DNA of 64,000 bases from NCBI RefSeq assembly GCF_019966535.1, contig NZ_JAIMID010000001.1, forward strand, positions 538,990 to 602,989, read 5' to 3'. The position numbers and the translations under genes were made by a program. Shown here piece by piece: positions 57,241 through 64,000 of this stretch (position 1 is the stretch's first letter; each line of letters begins with the position of its first letter). Source of the DNA: Mesobacterium pallidum (GTDB taxonomy: Bacteria; Pseudomonadota; Alphaproteobacteria; Rhodobacterales; Rhodobacteraceae). Under the pieces are notes generated by a model, which was given only the letters and a program-made list of their open reading frames with translations, was not told where the DNA came from and made no database searches.

Positions 57241-57741
57241 ATGAGCTTACACAAACCCATGGCGGCGACGGGTCCGGAACAGCAGTTCATGGCCAGCTAC
57301 CTGGACGCGTTGTCTCTGGTCGAACGGCTGCATCGGCTGCTGCTCGACGTGATAAAGGACGAATTCGAACGGGTGGGCGTGCTGGACATCAACGCGGTGC
57401 AGGCGCTGCTGTTGTTCAACATCGGCGAGAACGAGGTGACGGCGGGCGAGCTCAAGTCGCGCGGTTATTACCAGGGCTCGAATGTCAGCTACAACCTCAA
57501 GAAGCTGGTGGAAATGGGCTACATGCACCACCAGCGCTGCGAGATCGACCGCCGCTCGGTCCGCGTGCGCCTGACCGAACGGGGGCGCGAGATTCGCGAC
57601 ATCGTCTCGGGCCTGTTCCAGCGCCATGCCGAGGGGCTGATGTCCAAGAACGTGGTCGGCCCTGACGGGTTTGACCAGATCACCATGTCCCTGCGCCGGG
57701 TCGAGCGTTACTGGACCGACCAGATCCGCTATATCTACTGA
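57241..57741 (+). CDS. MarR-family winged-helix regulator (LdtR-like)
   Basis: 166 aa. Winged-helix core about residues 50-130: INAVQALLLFNIGENEVTAGELKSRGYY then YNLKKLVEMGYMHHQRCEID (in parts NLKKLVEMGYM) and SVRVRLTERG. Resembles LdtR, which in Rhizobiales controls an L,D-transpeptidase and stress genes. ATG 57241 has GGAG 6 bp upstream; ATGs at 57235 and GTG 57226 are in frame. Ligand unknown. Confidence 0.88.
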   Translation: MSLHKPMAATGPEQQFMASYLDALSLVERLHRLLLDVIKDEFERVGVLDINAVQALLLFNIGENEVTAGELKSRGYYQGSNVSYNLKKLVEMGYMHHQRCEIDRRSVRVRLTERGREIRDIVSGLFQRHAEGLMSKNVVGPDGFDQITMSLRRVERYWTDQIRYIY

Positions 57742-57790
57742 CCAGCGCGCCGGTTCGGCTCGACCGGTCCGCAGGCAGAGCCAGGCGCGT

Positions 57791-58558
57791 CTACCGATCA
57801 GACCACGGCGTCGGGTTGGCGATGGTCTTGATCCAGGGCCCGGGCGCAACCGGGTCGAGCGACCCGAGAATCAGCACGCTAAGTTCCTTTTTCAGCTTGC
57901 GCACCATTGCGGCCTCGAAATCCTCGAACCCCAGTGCCGTCTCGAGAAACGCGCCAAGTCCGTGCAGCACGTAGGTCCGGTAGTACCCGCCCAGCGAAGC
58001 GGTGGTCATCCGCGACTGGAAGCTGTCGTCATTCGTCTCGGAGCTGATCACCAGCCCGTTCACCACCAGCCAGTCGGGCAGGCCCTTCTTGACGTCGCGC
58101 GGGTGGCGGCCGGTGTTGGCGATGCCGTCGCCCGAGAGGTCCAGCACCCGCTTGGGGCACTCGGCCCGGTCGCTCAACAACTGGCGCCCCAGCTCCAGCG
58201 CCTCGCCGATCGCGGTCGAGGGGTCGGCCTTGGCCCGCAGCGTTCCGGCCAGCCGTCCGGCGACCCCTTCCAGCGTGGCGGGGGTGTCGATCGGGGTCCA
58301 GGGTTGCAGCAGGCGCTGGTCCGAGGGGCCGGACCATTCGTAGACCGCCAGCCAGACCGGCGCGCCGGGATCGGCCAGGAAGGCCTCGCGCACCTCGGGG
58401 TGCAGCAGCGCCGCCGCCAGCCCGTCCAGTTGCAGCCGGTATTCCTGCGCATCGACCGAGCCCGAGACATCCAGCCCCAGCGCCAGCGCCTGCCGGCAGG
58501 GCGCAGCCTCGGCGCCGGTGGCCACGAGGGCCAGCGCCAGCAGGGCGGCGCGGATCAT
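57791..58558 (-). CDS. DUF1194 VWA-like secreted protein, copy 2
   Basis: 255 aa. Signal peptide LLALALVATGAEA, VWA-like LGLDVSGSVD MIDAS motif, VLDLSGDGIANTG and GFEDFEAAMVRKLKKEL, the DUF1194 ending. Start ATG 58558 overlaps the stop of copy 3 by 4 bp. Probably secreted to the periplasm; function unknown. Confidence 0.88.
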   Translation of the reverse strand: MIRAALLALALVATGAEAAPCRQALALGLDVSGSVDAQEYRLQLDGLAAALLHPEVREAFLADPGAPVWLAVYEWSGPSDQRLLQPWTPIDTPATLEGVAGRLAGTLRAKADPSTAIGEALELGRQLLSDRAECPKRVLDLSGDGIANTGRHPRDVKKGLPDWLVVNGLVISSETNDDSFQSRMTTASLGGYYRTYVLHGLGAFLETALGFEDFEAAMVRKLKKELSVLILGSLDPVAPGPWIKTIANPTPWSDR

Positions 58559-59328
58559 CCCTCGTCCCCGCGCGCGGGCAGGACCAGCGCGCCGAATGGG
58601 CCGGGCAGGTCCGGCCCATCCAGCCCGCCGACGGCCTTGGACCTGAGCTCGCGCAGGAGCTTGCGGCGCATGGCGCGTTCGTAATCCTCGAACCCCTGCG
58701 CCACCTCGATGAAGGCGCCGGGGCCGCGCAGCACCTCGGTCCGGTAATAGTCGATCAGGTCGACCTCGGCCTCGAACTCGGCCGCGTTGATCACCAGCCC
58801 GTTGACCGTGACCCCGGCAAAGGGGAACTCGCGGTAGGCCGCCTCGGGGCCGAAGCCCTCGTTGTTCTTGCCGTCGCCCGAGACGTCGATGACCTGCCAC
58901 AGGCAGGGCGGGGCGCGGCGCAGCATGGTCGCGCCGTATCCCAGCGCATATCCCAGCGCGGTCGGAAAGTTGTTGGTGCTGCGTTCGCTGCGCCCGATCT
59001 GCTGCGCCGCGATCAGCAGGTCCTCGGCGCTGTCCACCAGCACCCAGTCCAGCAGCACGGCCTGCCTGTGCCGCCCGCTCCACTCATAGGCCGCCAGCGC
59101 GACGGGCAGGGGGTCGCCCAGGAACGCCTCTTGCACCTCGGGCGCGATCAGGGCCGAGGCAAGGCCGCTGCGCTGCAGCGTGTCCTCCTCGGCATTCACC
59201 GAGGAGGAGATGTCGAGCGCCAGCAGCAGGGCCAGCCGGCAGCCAACCTGCGCCGCCGCCGCACCCGGCACCAGCGCAGTGGCCAGCGCCAGCCCTACCA
59301 GTGCCCGGTGTTTTCCATGCTGGCCCAT
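58555..59328 (-). CDS. DUF1194 VWA-like secreted protein, copy 3
   Basis: 257 aa. Signal peptide ALVGLALATALVPGAAAA, VWA-like LLALDISSSVN (MIDAS with Ser for Gly), VIDVSGDGKNNEG and GFEDYERAMRRKLLREL. Start ATG 59328 lies 34 bp inside the gloA 3' end, so the order gloA, copy 3, copy 2 is a coupled transcript. Confidence 0.88.
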   Translation of the reverse strand: MGQHGKHRALVGLALATALVPGAAAAQVGCRLALLLALDISSSVNAEEDTLQRSGLASALIAPEVQEAFLGDPLPVALAAYEWSGRHRQAVLLDWVLVDSAEDLLIAAQQIGRSERSTNNFPTALGYALGYGATMLRRAPPCLWQVIDVSGDGKNNEGFGPEAAYREFPFAGVTVNGLVINAAEFEAEVDLIDYYRTEVLRGPGAFIEVAQGFEDYERAMRRKLLRELRSKAVGGLDGPDLPGPFGALVLPARGDEG

Positions 59329-59729
59329 GGTTCCTGCGGCTCCTTCGCATCGCCGGCCTGGAGAAGCTCGATCGAGATGTTGTCGGGTGAGCGGACAAAG
59401 GCCATGTGGCCATCGCGCGGCGGGCGGTTGATCGTCACGCCGGCGTCCATCAGCGTCTGGCACATGGCGTAGATGTCATCGACCTTGTAGGCGAGGTGGC
59501 CGAAGTGCCGGCTGTCCGAGGGCAGCCCGTCGTCGCCGTCCCAGTTGTAGGTCAGCTCCACATCCGCCGTTCCGTCCGCCTGGCCCGGCGGGCAGAGGTA
59601 GACCAGCGTGAACCGGCCCTTTTCGCTTTCATGGCGGCGGCGTTCTTTCAGCCCCAGCATTTCGTAGAAGGCGATGGATTTCTCGAGATCCTTCACACGG
59701 ACCATCGTGTGCAGGTAGGTGATCGACAT
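59295..59729 (-). CDS. gloA: Lactoylglutathione lyase (glyoxalase I)
   Basis: 144 aa VOC-fold enzyme. Metal-ligand segments: LHTMVRV (His7), ADVELTYNW (Glu), FGHLAYKV (His) and NISIELLQ (Glu). It converts the glutathione hemithioacetal of methylglyoxal to S-lactoylglutathione. ATG 59729. First gene of a unit with the two DUF1194 genes. Confidence 0.94.
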   Translation of the reverse strand: MSITYLHTMVRVKDLEKSIAFYEMLGLKERRRHESEKGRFTLVYLCPPGQADGTADVELTYNWDGDDGLPSDSRHFGHLAYKVDDIYAMCQTLMDAGVTINRPPRDGHMAFVRSPDNISIELLQAGDAKEPQEPWASMENTGHW

Positions 59730-59790
59730 GGGTCTCTCCTTGGTCTTCGCGTTGGACCGAGTGTAGGGCCAGCGCCGGGAAAGCCAATGC

Positions 59791-61251
59791 TCAGAATGCG
59801 GATTCGATACCGAGCCGGACCGACACGCCTTCGGTTTCGAAGCGGGTCACGTTCGAGGTCTGGCGCTTGCCGGTCACCGTGACCACGGGAACAAAGCCGG
59901 CATAGCCGAGGTCGTCGAACCGCGCGCGTGCCGTCAGCGACAGGCTGCGATCCTCGCGCCCGCCGGGCACCTTGACGGCCACCAGCCCCAGCCCGGTCAG
60001 GCCCACGACGCGGTAATCGGGGTAGTCCGTGACCCGCCCGTCCAGCGAAAAGGTCATCCGTGCGGGCCCCCAGGCCTGCGCCGGGCTCCAGCTGAGCGAC
60101 ATCGAAAGCGACTCGTTGTCGAAATCAGGGCCGGTGCGGTCCTCGGCCTCGTATCCCAGCGACAGGCCCAACGTGCCCGCATCACCCACCCTGGTGCGCC
60201 AGCCCGCGCCCAGCCGGATCTCGCGCCCCTCGGGGCGGGAGGACAGCGGGAAATCGCGCTGCTCGGCCGTGGCATAGGCCGAGACATGGCTGCGCGGGGT
60301 CAACAGGGCGCCGTAGCCCAGCTCGATGCGCCGGTAATCGTAATAGGGCTCGCCGCCGTAGGTGACGGTGCCAAGCGCGAGCCCGGCCGAAACGTCGATG
60401 GTCTCGGTCAGCGGCTGGCGGCGGCGCAGCGACAGCTCGAGCTGGGTCATGTCGTAATCGCCCGCCTCGGCGGTCGGGGCCTTGTCGCGGGTTTCCTCGG
60501 TCAGCAGAACACGCTGCGCATAACCCAGCAGCGACACGGTCGTCGCACCCTCGGCCCGCTGGTCGCTCAGCCGGTAGCTGAGCCGCGCCTGGGTGGTGAC
60601 CACGTTGCCGGGCAGGGCCTGGGCATCGCTGCTGAGCGAGCCGAAATAGCCGTCGACCCCGTCCACGTCGTTCAGCGCGCTGCTGGACCCGTTGTTGAAG
60701 TTCGTCGAGGGCGAGACCGAGAAGCTGAACGAAAAGCTCAGCGGGTTGACCTGCCGCAGCATCCGGTAATCGCGGGCGATGGCGGCGCGGGCGGCCTCGT
60801 TCGGGGCGTTCTCGTAGGTGCGGCGCAGCCAGAGCTGCCCCAGCGTGTAGTGCCTGGCATCGACCGAGGCCCCGGCGGCGATCTGCGCGGCCTGGAACCG
60901 CTGCAGCGGGCTGCTGGCCAGCCGGTAGGATCTTGCCGCGGCCTGCCGCGCCTCGACCGGGCGGCCAAGCGCGCGGTTGGCGCGGGCGAGGATGTAATGC
61001 GCTTGGCCATCGTCCGGCGCGGCCTTGATCAGCCCCAGCGCCAGCGCGCGGGCGAGGTCATAGCGCCCGTCCGCGGCGGATTTCATCATCAGGATGCGCG
61101 CCTCGCCCTTGGGGATGGTCACCATCTCGGGGGCAGGGGTCGGGGATTCGGGCGCCTGGGCCAGGGCGGCGAGCGGCAGGGCGACAGCCGTCAGCGCACT
61201 GGCCAAAAGCCTGCGCAGCGCCGTCCGGCCCGCCCCCGCCCATGCCGTCAT
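59791..61251 (-). CDS. Slam-like outer-membrane protein (type XI secretion)
   Basis: 486 aa. Signal peptide (RRLLASALTAVALPLAALAQA), then TPR-like helices (about residues 50-160, with DDGQAHYILARANRALGRPVEAR), then a C-terminal barrel (about 190-486) of alternating beta strands ending GFVPVVTVTGKRQTSNV and RLGIESAF with terminal Phe. TPR plus DUF560-type barrel with this ending is the Slam architecture; Slam moves lipoproteins to the cell surface. The upstream gene encodes a lipoprotein, coupled by a TAATG overlap, as expected for a Slam with its substrate. Call by architecture; identity not searched. Confidence 0.75.
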   Translation of the reverse strand: MTAWAGAGRTALRRLLASALTAVALPLAALAQAPESPTPAPEMVTIPKGEARILMMKSAADGRYDLARALALGLIKAAPDDGQAHYILARANRALGRPVEARQAAARSYRLASSPLQRFQAAQIAAGASVDARHYTLGQLWLRRTYENAPNEAARAAIARDYRMLRQVNPLSFSFSFSVSPSTNFNNGSSSALNDVDGVDGYFGSLSSDAQALPGNVVTTQARLSYRLSDQRAEGATTVSLLGYAQRVLLTEETRDKAPTAEAGDYDMTQLELSLRRRQPLTETIDVSAGLALGTVTYGGEPYYDYRRIELGYGALLTPRSHVSAYATAEQRDFPLSSRPEGREIRLGAGWRTRVGDAGTLGLSLGYEAEDRTGPDFDNESLSMSLSWSPAQAWGPARMTFSLDGRVTDYPDYRVVGLTGLGLVAVKVPGGREDRSLSLTARARFDDLGYAGFVPVVTVTGKRQTSNVTRFETEGVSVRLGIESAF

Positions 61252-62234
61252 TACTTATCCACTTGGCTGCAGACGCTTTCGTTCGAATGCTGGGTCCCGC
61301 AGCGTTCCAGCACGAAGACACCCCATTCCAGCTCGTTCTCGTAGCCGAGCGGGTCGCCCTCGCCGTCCCATTCATCGAGCTTGAGCGAGCCCCCGAGCGC
61401 GCGGCTTTCGGGCCCGCCGAGGATGCCGGCGTAGTCGCCGATGTCCTTGTTGATCACGCCCTCGTACTCGATCGACGCGCCGTTGAACACGCCATCATCG
61501 CCAAGCTCCGTCGCGATCAGCACGATCGACGGCAGGGCCAGCCCGTTGTGCTCGAGCCGGCGGTTGTAGACGTTGCCCTCGACTTCCATGTCGTTGAAGT
61601 CGACGTTGATGAAGATGTCGCCGGTGGTCTGCGCCGCGCGGGTCGTGCGCAGCTCGTTCGGGGTGCCGGCATCGGGCACCTGCAGGATCGTGTAATCGTA
61701 AAGACCGATGTTGGTCAGGCCGGCGTACTTGCCGGCATAGGTGACCAGCCCCTCGTCCGGGCCCGTCGGCACCGGCTCGTAATCGCCGTCCCGCTCGAAA
61801 TAGCCACCGCCGAAGATCCGGTTGCGCACGCCGCCGGTCACGGCGATGCCCGCGCGCACGACGCCTTCGAAGGTCGTGCCGCCCGATTGCAGCACCAGCG
61901 CGGTGGTGTGGCGGTCAAGCGGGTCGTCCTGCGCCATGTAGACGTGGTAGCCGTTGTAATTCGCGTCCTGGTCCGCGCGGCGGGTATAAAGCGTATTGAA
62001 CGGTTCCTCGTCCAGCGTCAGCCCCTCGACCACCACGGTGTTCTGCAACGCGTTGTAATAGATCGCATCCAGGTCGCCGCGGATCGCGGCAGAGACCTCG
62101 ACCTCACCGGTGTTGGTGCTGTCCGTCGACTCTTCGTTGGTTTCGGTGTCGCCCGAAAAAGGGTTCGTCCCGTCGCCTTCGCCACATGCCACCAGCAGCG
62201 CGCATGTCGCCATCAGGAATGAAATCCGTCCCAT
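61251..62234 (-). CDS. Predicted surface lipoprotein, TbpB/Slam-substrate type
   Basis: 327 aa. Signal peptide with lipobox LLVAC (Cys17), then an acidic Ser/Thr/Asn-rich tether (about 18-45) as in exported lipoproteins. The C-terminal part shows [14 protein letters not shown] and [16 protein letters not shown], resembling the G-x-x-G-P-x-A-x-E-L-G-G motif of TbpB-like barrel domains, and a terminal Cys pair. ATG 62234 ([14 protein letters not shown]). The stop and the Slam-like start share one base. Ligand unknown. Confidence 0.75.
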   Translation of the reverse strand: MGRISFLMATCALLVACGEGDGTNPFSGDTETNEESTDSTNTGEVEVSAAIRGDLDAIYYNALQNTVVVEGLTLDEEPFNTLYTRRADQDANYNGYHVYMAQDDPLDRHTTALVLQSGGTTFEGVVRAGIAVTGGVRNRIFGGGYFERDGDYEPVPTGPDEGLVTYAGKYAGLTNIGLYDYTILQVPDAGTPNELRTTRAAQTTGDIFINVDFNDMEVEGNVYNRRLEHNGLALPSIVLIATELGDDGVFNGASIEYEGVINKDIGDYAGILGGPESRALGGSLKLDEWDGEGDPLGYENELEWGVFVLERCGTQHSNESVCSQVDK

Positions 62235-62436
62235 TCGTTTCTGCCTCGACTGCTCAAGGGGTCTTTCGCCCCGGTTTGCGGGCAAGGTCCCATCTGCGCG
62301 GGCATCCGTCAACGCTGGGGCGAGGAAAAATCGCCAAGTGCGGCCCTTTTGCCGCCACCACCTCTGGTATGGCGATGCCGGTTTCGGGCAAGATATGGGC
62401 CAGACCGACTCACGCCTCATCAAAAAGGATGACCCG

Positions 62437-63342
62437 ATGCCGCTTTCCCCCGAACAGGCCGCCGAAATCGAAGAGCTGCGCGCGACGCCCCGCCCGACCC
62501 TGCGGACCGTGTCCGAGGGGATGGAGGCGCATCTCTACAAGGCGCGCCCGGTGCTGGACCATGGCTTCGTCCGGGTCATCGACTACATGGGCGACGACGC
62601 CGCCATCTGCCAGGCTGCGCGGGTGAGCTACGGCAAGGGGACCAAGTCGGTGCAGAACGACGAGGGGCTGATCCGTTACCTCATGCGGCACTGGCATTCG
62701 ACCCCGTTCGAGATGTGCGAGTTGAAGCTGCACGTCAAGCTGCCGGTCTTCGTCGCCCGCCAGTGGATCCGCCACCGCACTGCCAACGTGAACGAATATT
62801 CCGCGCGCTACTCGATCCTCGACCGCGAGTTCTACATCCCCGAGCGCGACGCGCTGGCCGCGCAATCGGTGGTCAACAACCAGGGCCGGGGCGCGACGCT
62901 GAGCGGAGAGGAAGCCGACCGCGTGCTCGAGATCCTCAAGGGCGACGCCGCGCGCTGCTATGACCATTACCAGCAGATGATCTCGGACGACGGGCAGGAC
63001 GGCCTCGCGCGCGAGCTGGCGCGGATGAACCTGCCGGCCAACATCTACACGCAATGGTACTGGAAGGTGGACCTGCACAACCTGCTGCACTTCCTCCGGT
63101 TGCGCGCGGACAGCCACGCCCAATACGAGATCCGCGTCTACGCCGAGGCGATCTGCGAGATGGTCGCCGACTGGGTGCCCTTCGCCTACCGCGCCTTCGA
63201 GGATTACCGGATGGGCGGCGCCACCCTGTCGAAACAGATGGTCGAGGCGGTCCGGCTGATGCTCAAGGGCGAAGAGGTCACGGCCGAGAGCGTCGGCATG
63301 TCCGCGCGGGAATGGCGGGAGATGATGGAGGTTGTGGGGTAA
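62437..63342 (+). CDS. thyX: FAD-dependent thymidylate synthase ThyX
   Basis: 301 aa. The ThyX motif [15 protein letters not shown] (about residues 112-126) fits RHRxxSxNExSxRY with Thr-Ala at the variable sites. Also [28 protein letters not shown]. It makes dTMP with methylene-THF and FAD. ATG 62437 has AAGGAT upstream; a longer frame is possible but lacks similarity. Confidence 0.96.
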   Translation: MPLSPEQAAEIEELRATPRPTLRTVSEGMEAHLYKARPVLDHGFVRVIDYMGDDAAICQAARVSYGKGTKSVQNDEGLIRYLMRHWHSTPFEMCELKLHVKLPVFVARQWIRHRTANVNEYSARYSILDREFYIPERDALAAQSVVNNQGRGATLSGEEADRVLEILKGDAARCYDHYQQMISDDGQDGLARELARMNLPANIYTQWYWKVDLHNLLHFLRLRADSHAQYEIRVYAEAICEMVADWVPFAYRAFEDYRMGGATLSKQMVEAVRLMLKGEEVTAESVGMSAREWREMMEVVG

Positions 63343-63404
63343 ACACTTGACAGTTGAAGGCTAAATTTCTCAATAATCCCCAACATGCAATAAAGGGGAC
63401 ACCC

Positions 63405-64000
63405 ATGAGCAGCCTGGAGGCCGCGCTTCAATCTCTTGCAATGAGAGTGCGCGAACACGCGGAAACGATCCAGACGGAGGAAGCTGTCAAGACTTCGGTG
63501 GTACTACCGTTTCTTCAGGCGCTGGGTTACGACATTTTCAACCCTTCTGAGGTTGTTCCAGAGTTCACTGCTGATGCAGTCGGGAAAAAGGGAGAAAAAG
63601 TCGATTACGCCATCCTGAGAGAGGGTGACGTCAGCATTCTGGTTGAATGTAAAGGGCTCGCCACGTCTCTGAACGAAAAACACCTGGCGCAGCTGTATAG
63701 GTATTTCACAGTTACAAACGCCCGCTTTGCGATCTTGACCAATGGTCGGGAGTATCGGTTTTATTCTGATCTCGAGGAGCCAAACAGGCTCGACAAGCGT
63801 CCGTTTTTTATTCTGGATATTCTGGACATTTCTGGGTTTTCAGTTTCCGAGCTTGCAAAATTTGCCAAGGCGAACTTTGATGTTAACAATATTTTGGCCC
63901 AAGCCGAGCGACTGAAATACGTAGTCGCCCCTGAACATCACGCAGCTGCGGCTCTGATGCCGCATTTCGGCCGCGGTAGAGCGATGATCGCACCGATCGC
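63405..64000 (+). CDS. Type I restriction HsdR N-terminal-like protein (5' part)
   Basis: 198 codons seen, open at the window end. KTSVVLPFLQALGYDIFNPSEV then KVDYAILREGDVSILVECKG gives the PD-(D/E)xK core (Asp, Glu-Cys-Lys), and NARFAILTNGREYRFYSDLE follows; this is the HSDR_N domain. Such domains occur in restriction subunits and in stand-alone, often phage- or island-borne proteins. Start ATG 63405 has AAAGGGGAC upstream. Codon use is visibly less GC-rich than neighbours (CAA, AAA, TTT, GTT), pointing to transfer. Confidence 0.75.
   Translation, partial: MSSLEAALQSLAMRVREHAETIQTEEAVKTSVVLPFLQALGYDIFNPSEVVPEFTADAVGKKGEKVDYAILREGDVSILVECKGLATSLNEKHLAQLYRYFTVTNARFAILTNGREYRFYSDLEEPNRLDKRPFFILDILDISGFSVSELAKFAKANFDVNNILAQAERLKYVVAPEHHAAAALMPHFGRGRAMIAPI

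Overview
The window is a high-GC, tightly packed chromosomal segment from an alphaproteobacterium, almost certainly a member of the Rhodobacteraceae. The evidence is the division and cell-wall cluster order with an extended leader before mraZ, a DUF1127 gene followed by CCUCCUCCC-loop RNAs, FnrL-type TTGAT-N4-GTCAA boxes, the SdhE, LolCD and YcjX/YcjF gene sets, and a dispersed gene-end repeat ('GAGGTATTT..AAACAATGAAG') that recurs throughout. I see no phage, transposase, CRISPR, rRNA or tRNA gene.

Layout. 1-3.7 kb: end of gcvT, then gcvH and gcvP (glycine cleavage). 4.1-13.7 kb: inositol-phosphatase-like protein, a YbbA/YbbP-type ABC exporter divergent from a TesA-like esterase, an SRAP-family protein lacking its usual Cys2, a VIT-family transporter, a GFA protein, and ycjX-GNAT-ycjF. 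14-17.1 kb: valS. 17.3-18.1 kb: a small DUF1127 gene followed on the minus strand by eleven hairpins that all present CUCCUCCC in the loop, the last ending in a U-tract. This matches the CcaF1-CcsR system of Rhodobacter sphaeroides (four CcsR RNAs there) but is strongly expanded and has a three-hairpin higher-order repeat. 18.2-25.3 kb: a cobalamin-riboswitch-controlled minus-strand operon, btuB-btuF-btuC-btuD-exbB-exbD-exbD-tonB, which combines outer-membrane receptor, ABC importer and its own TonB energiser.

25.3-35.5 kb: a long non-coding leader with a terminator (UpsM-like) ahead of mraZ-rsmH-ftsL-ftsI-murE-murF-mraY-murD. The cluster stops after murD. 35.5-46.3 kb: fructosamine kinase family and YgfZ, a glycosyltransferase, lolD-lolC/E, a DUF1992 protein, a small DMT protein, a thioesterase, three tandem c-type cytochrome genes with FnrL-like boxes, a HExxH lipoprotein, a 2OG-Fe(II) oxygenase, and a NicO/DUF1007 metal pair. 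46.5-57.7 kb: parE, DUF1194, small secreted and DUF6985 proteins, CsbD, ppk2 behind a FnrL-like box, DUF2461, a MATE pump, an aspartate aminotransferase, an XRE regulator overlapping sdhE, and a MarR-type regulator. 57.8-62.2 kb: two more DUF1194 genes, gloA, and a lipoprotein gene coupled to a Slam-like outer-membrane protein. 62.4-64 kb: thyX, then the start of a lower-GC gene with a type I restriction HsdR N-terminal-like domain, cut by the window end.

The most interesting items are the expanded anti-Shine-Dalgarno hairpin array with its DUF1127 gene, the Slam-like/lipoprotein pair, the dispersed gene-end repeat modules, and the SRAP protein without Cys2. No searches could be run. Functions come from motifs and family knowledge, and start sites were chosen from ribosome binding sites and overlaps.
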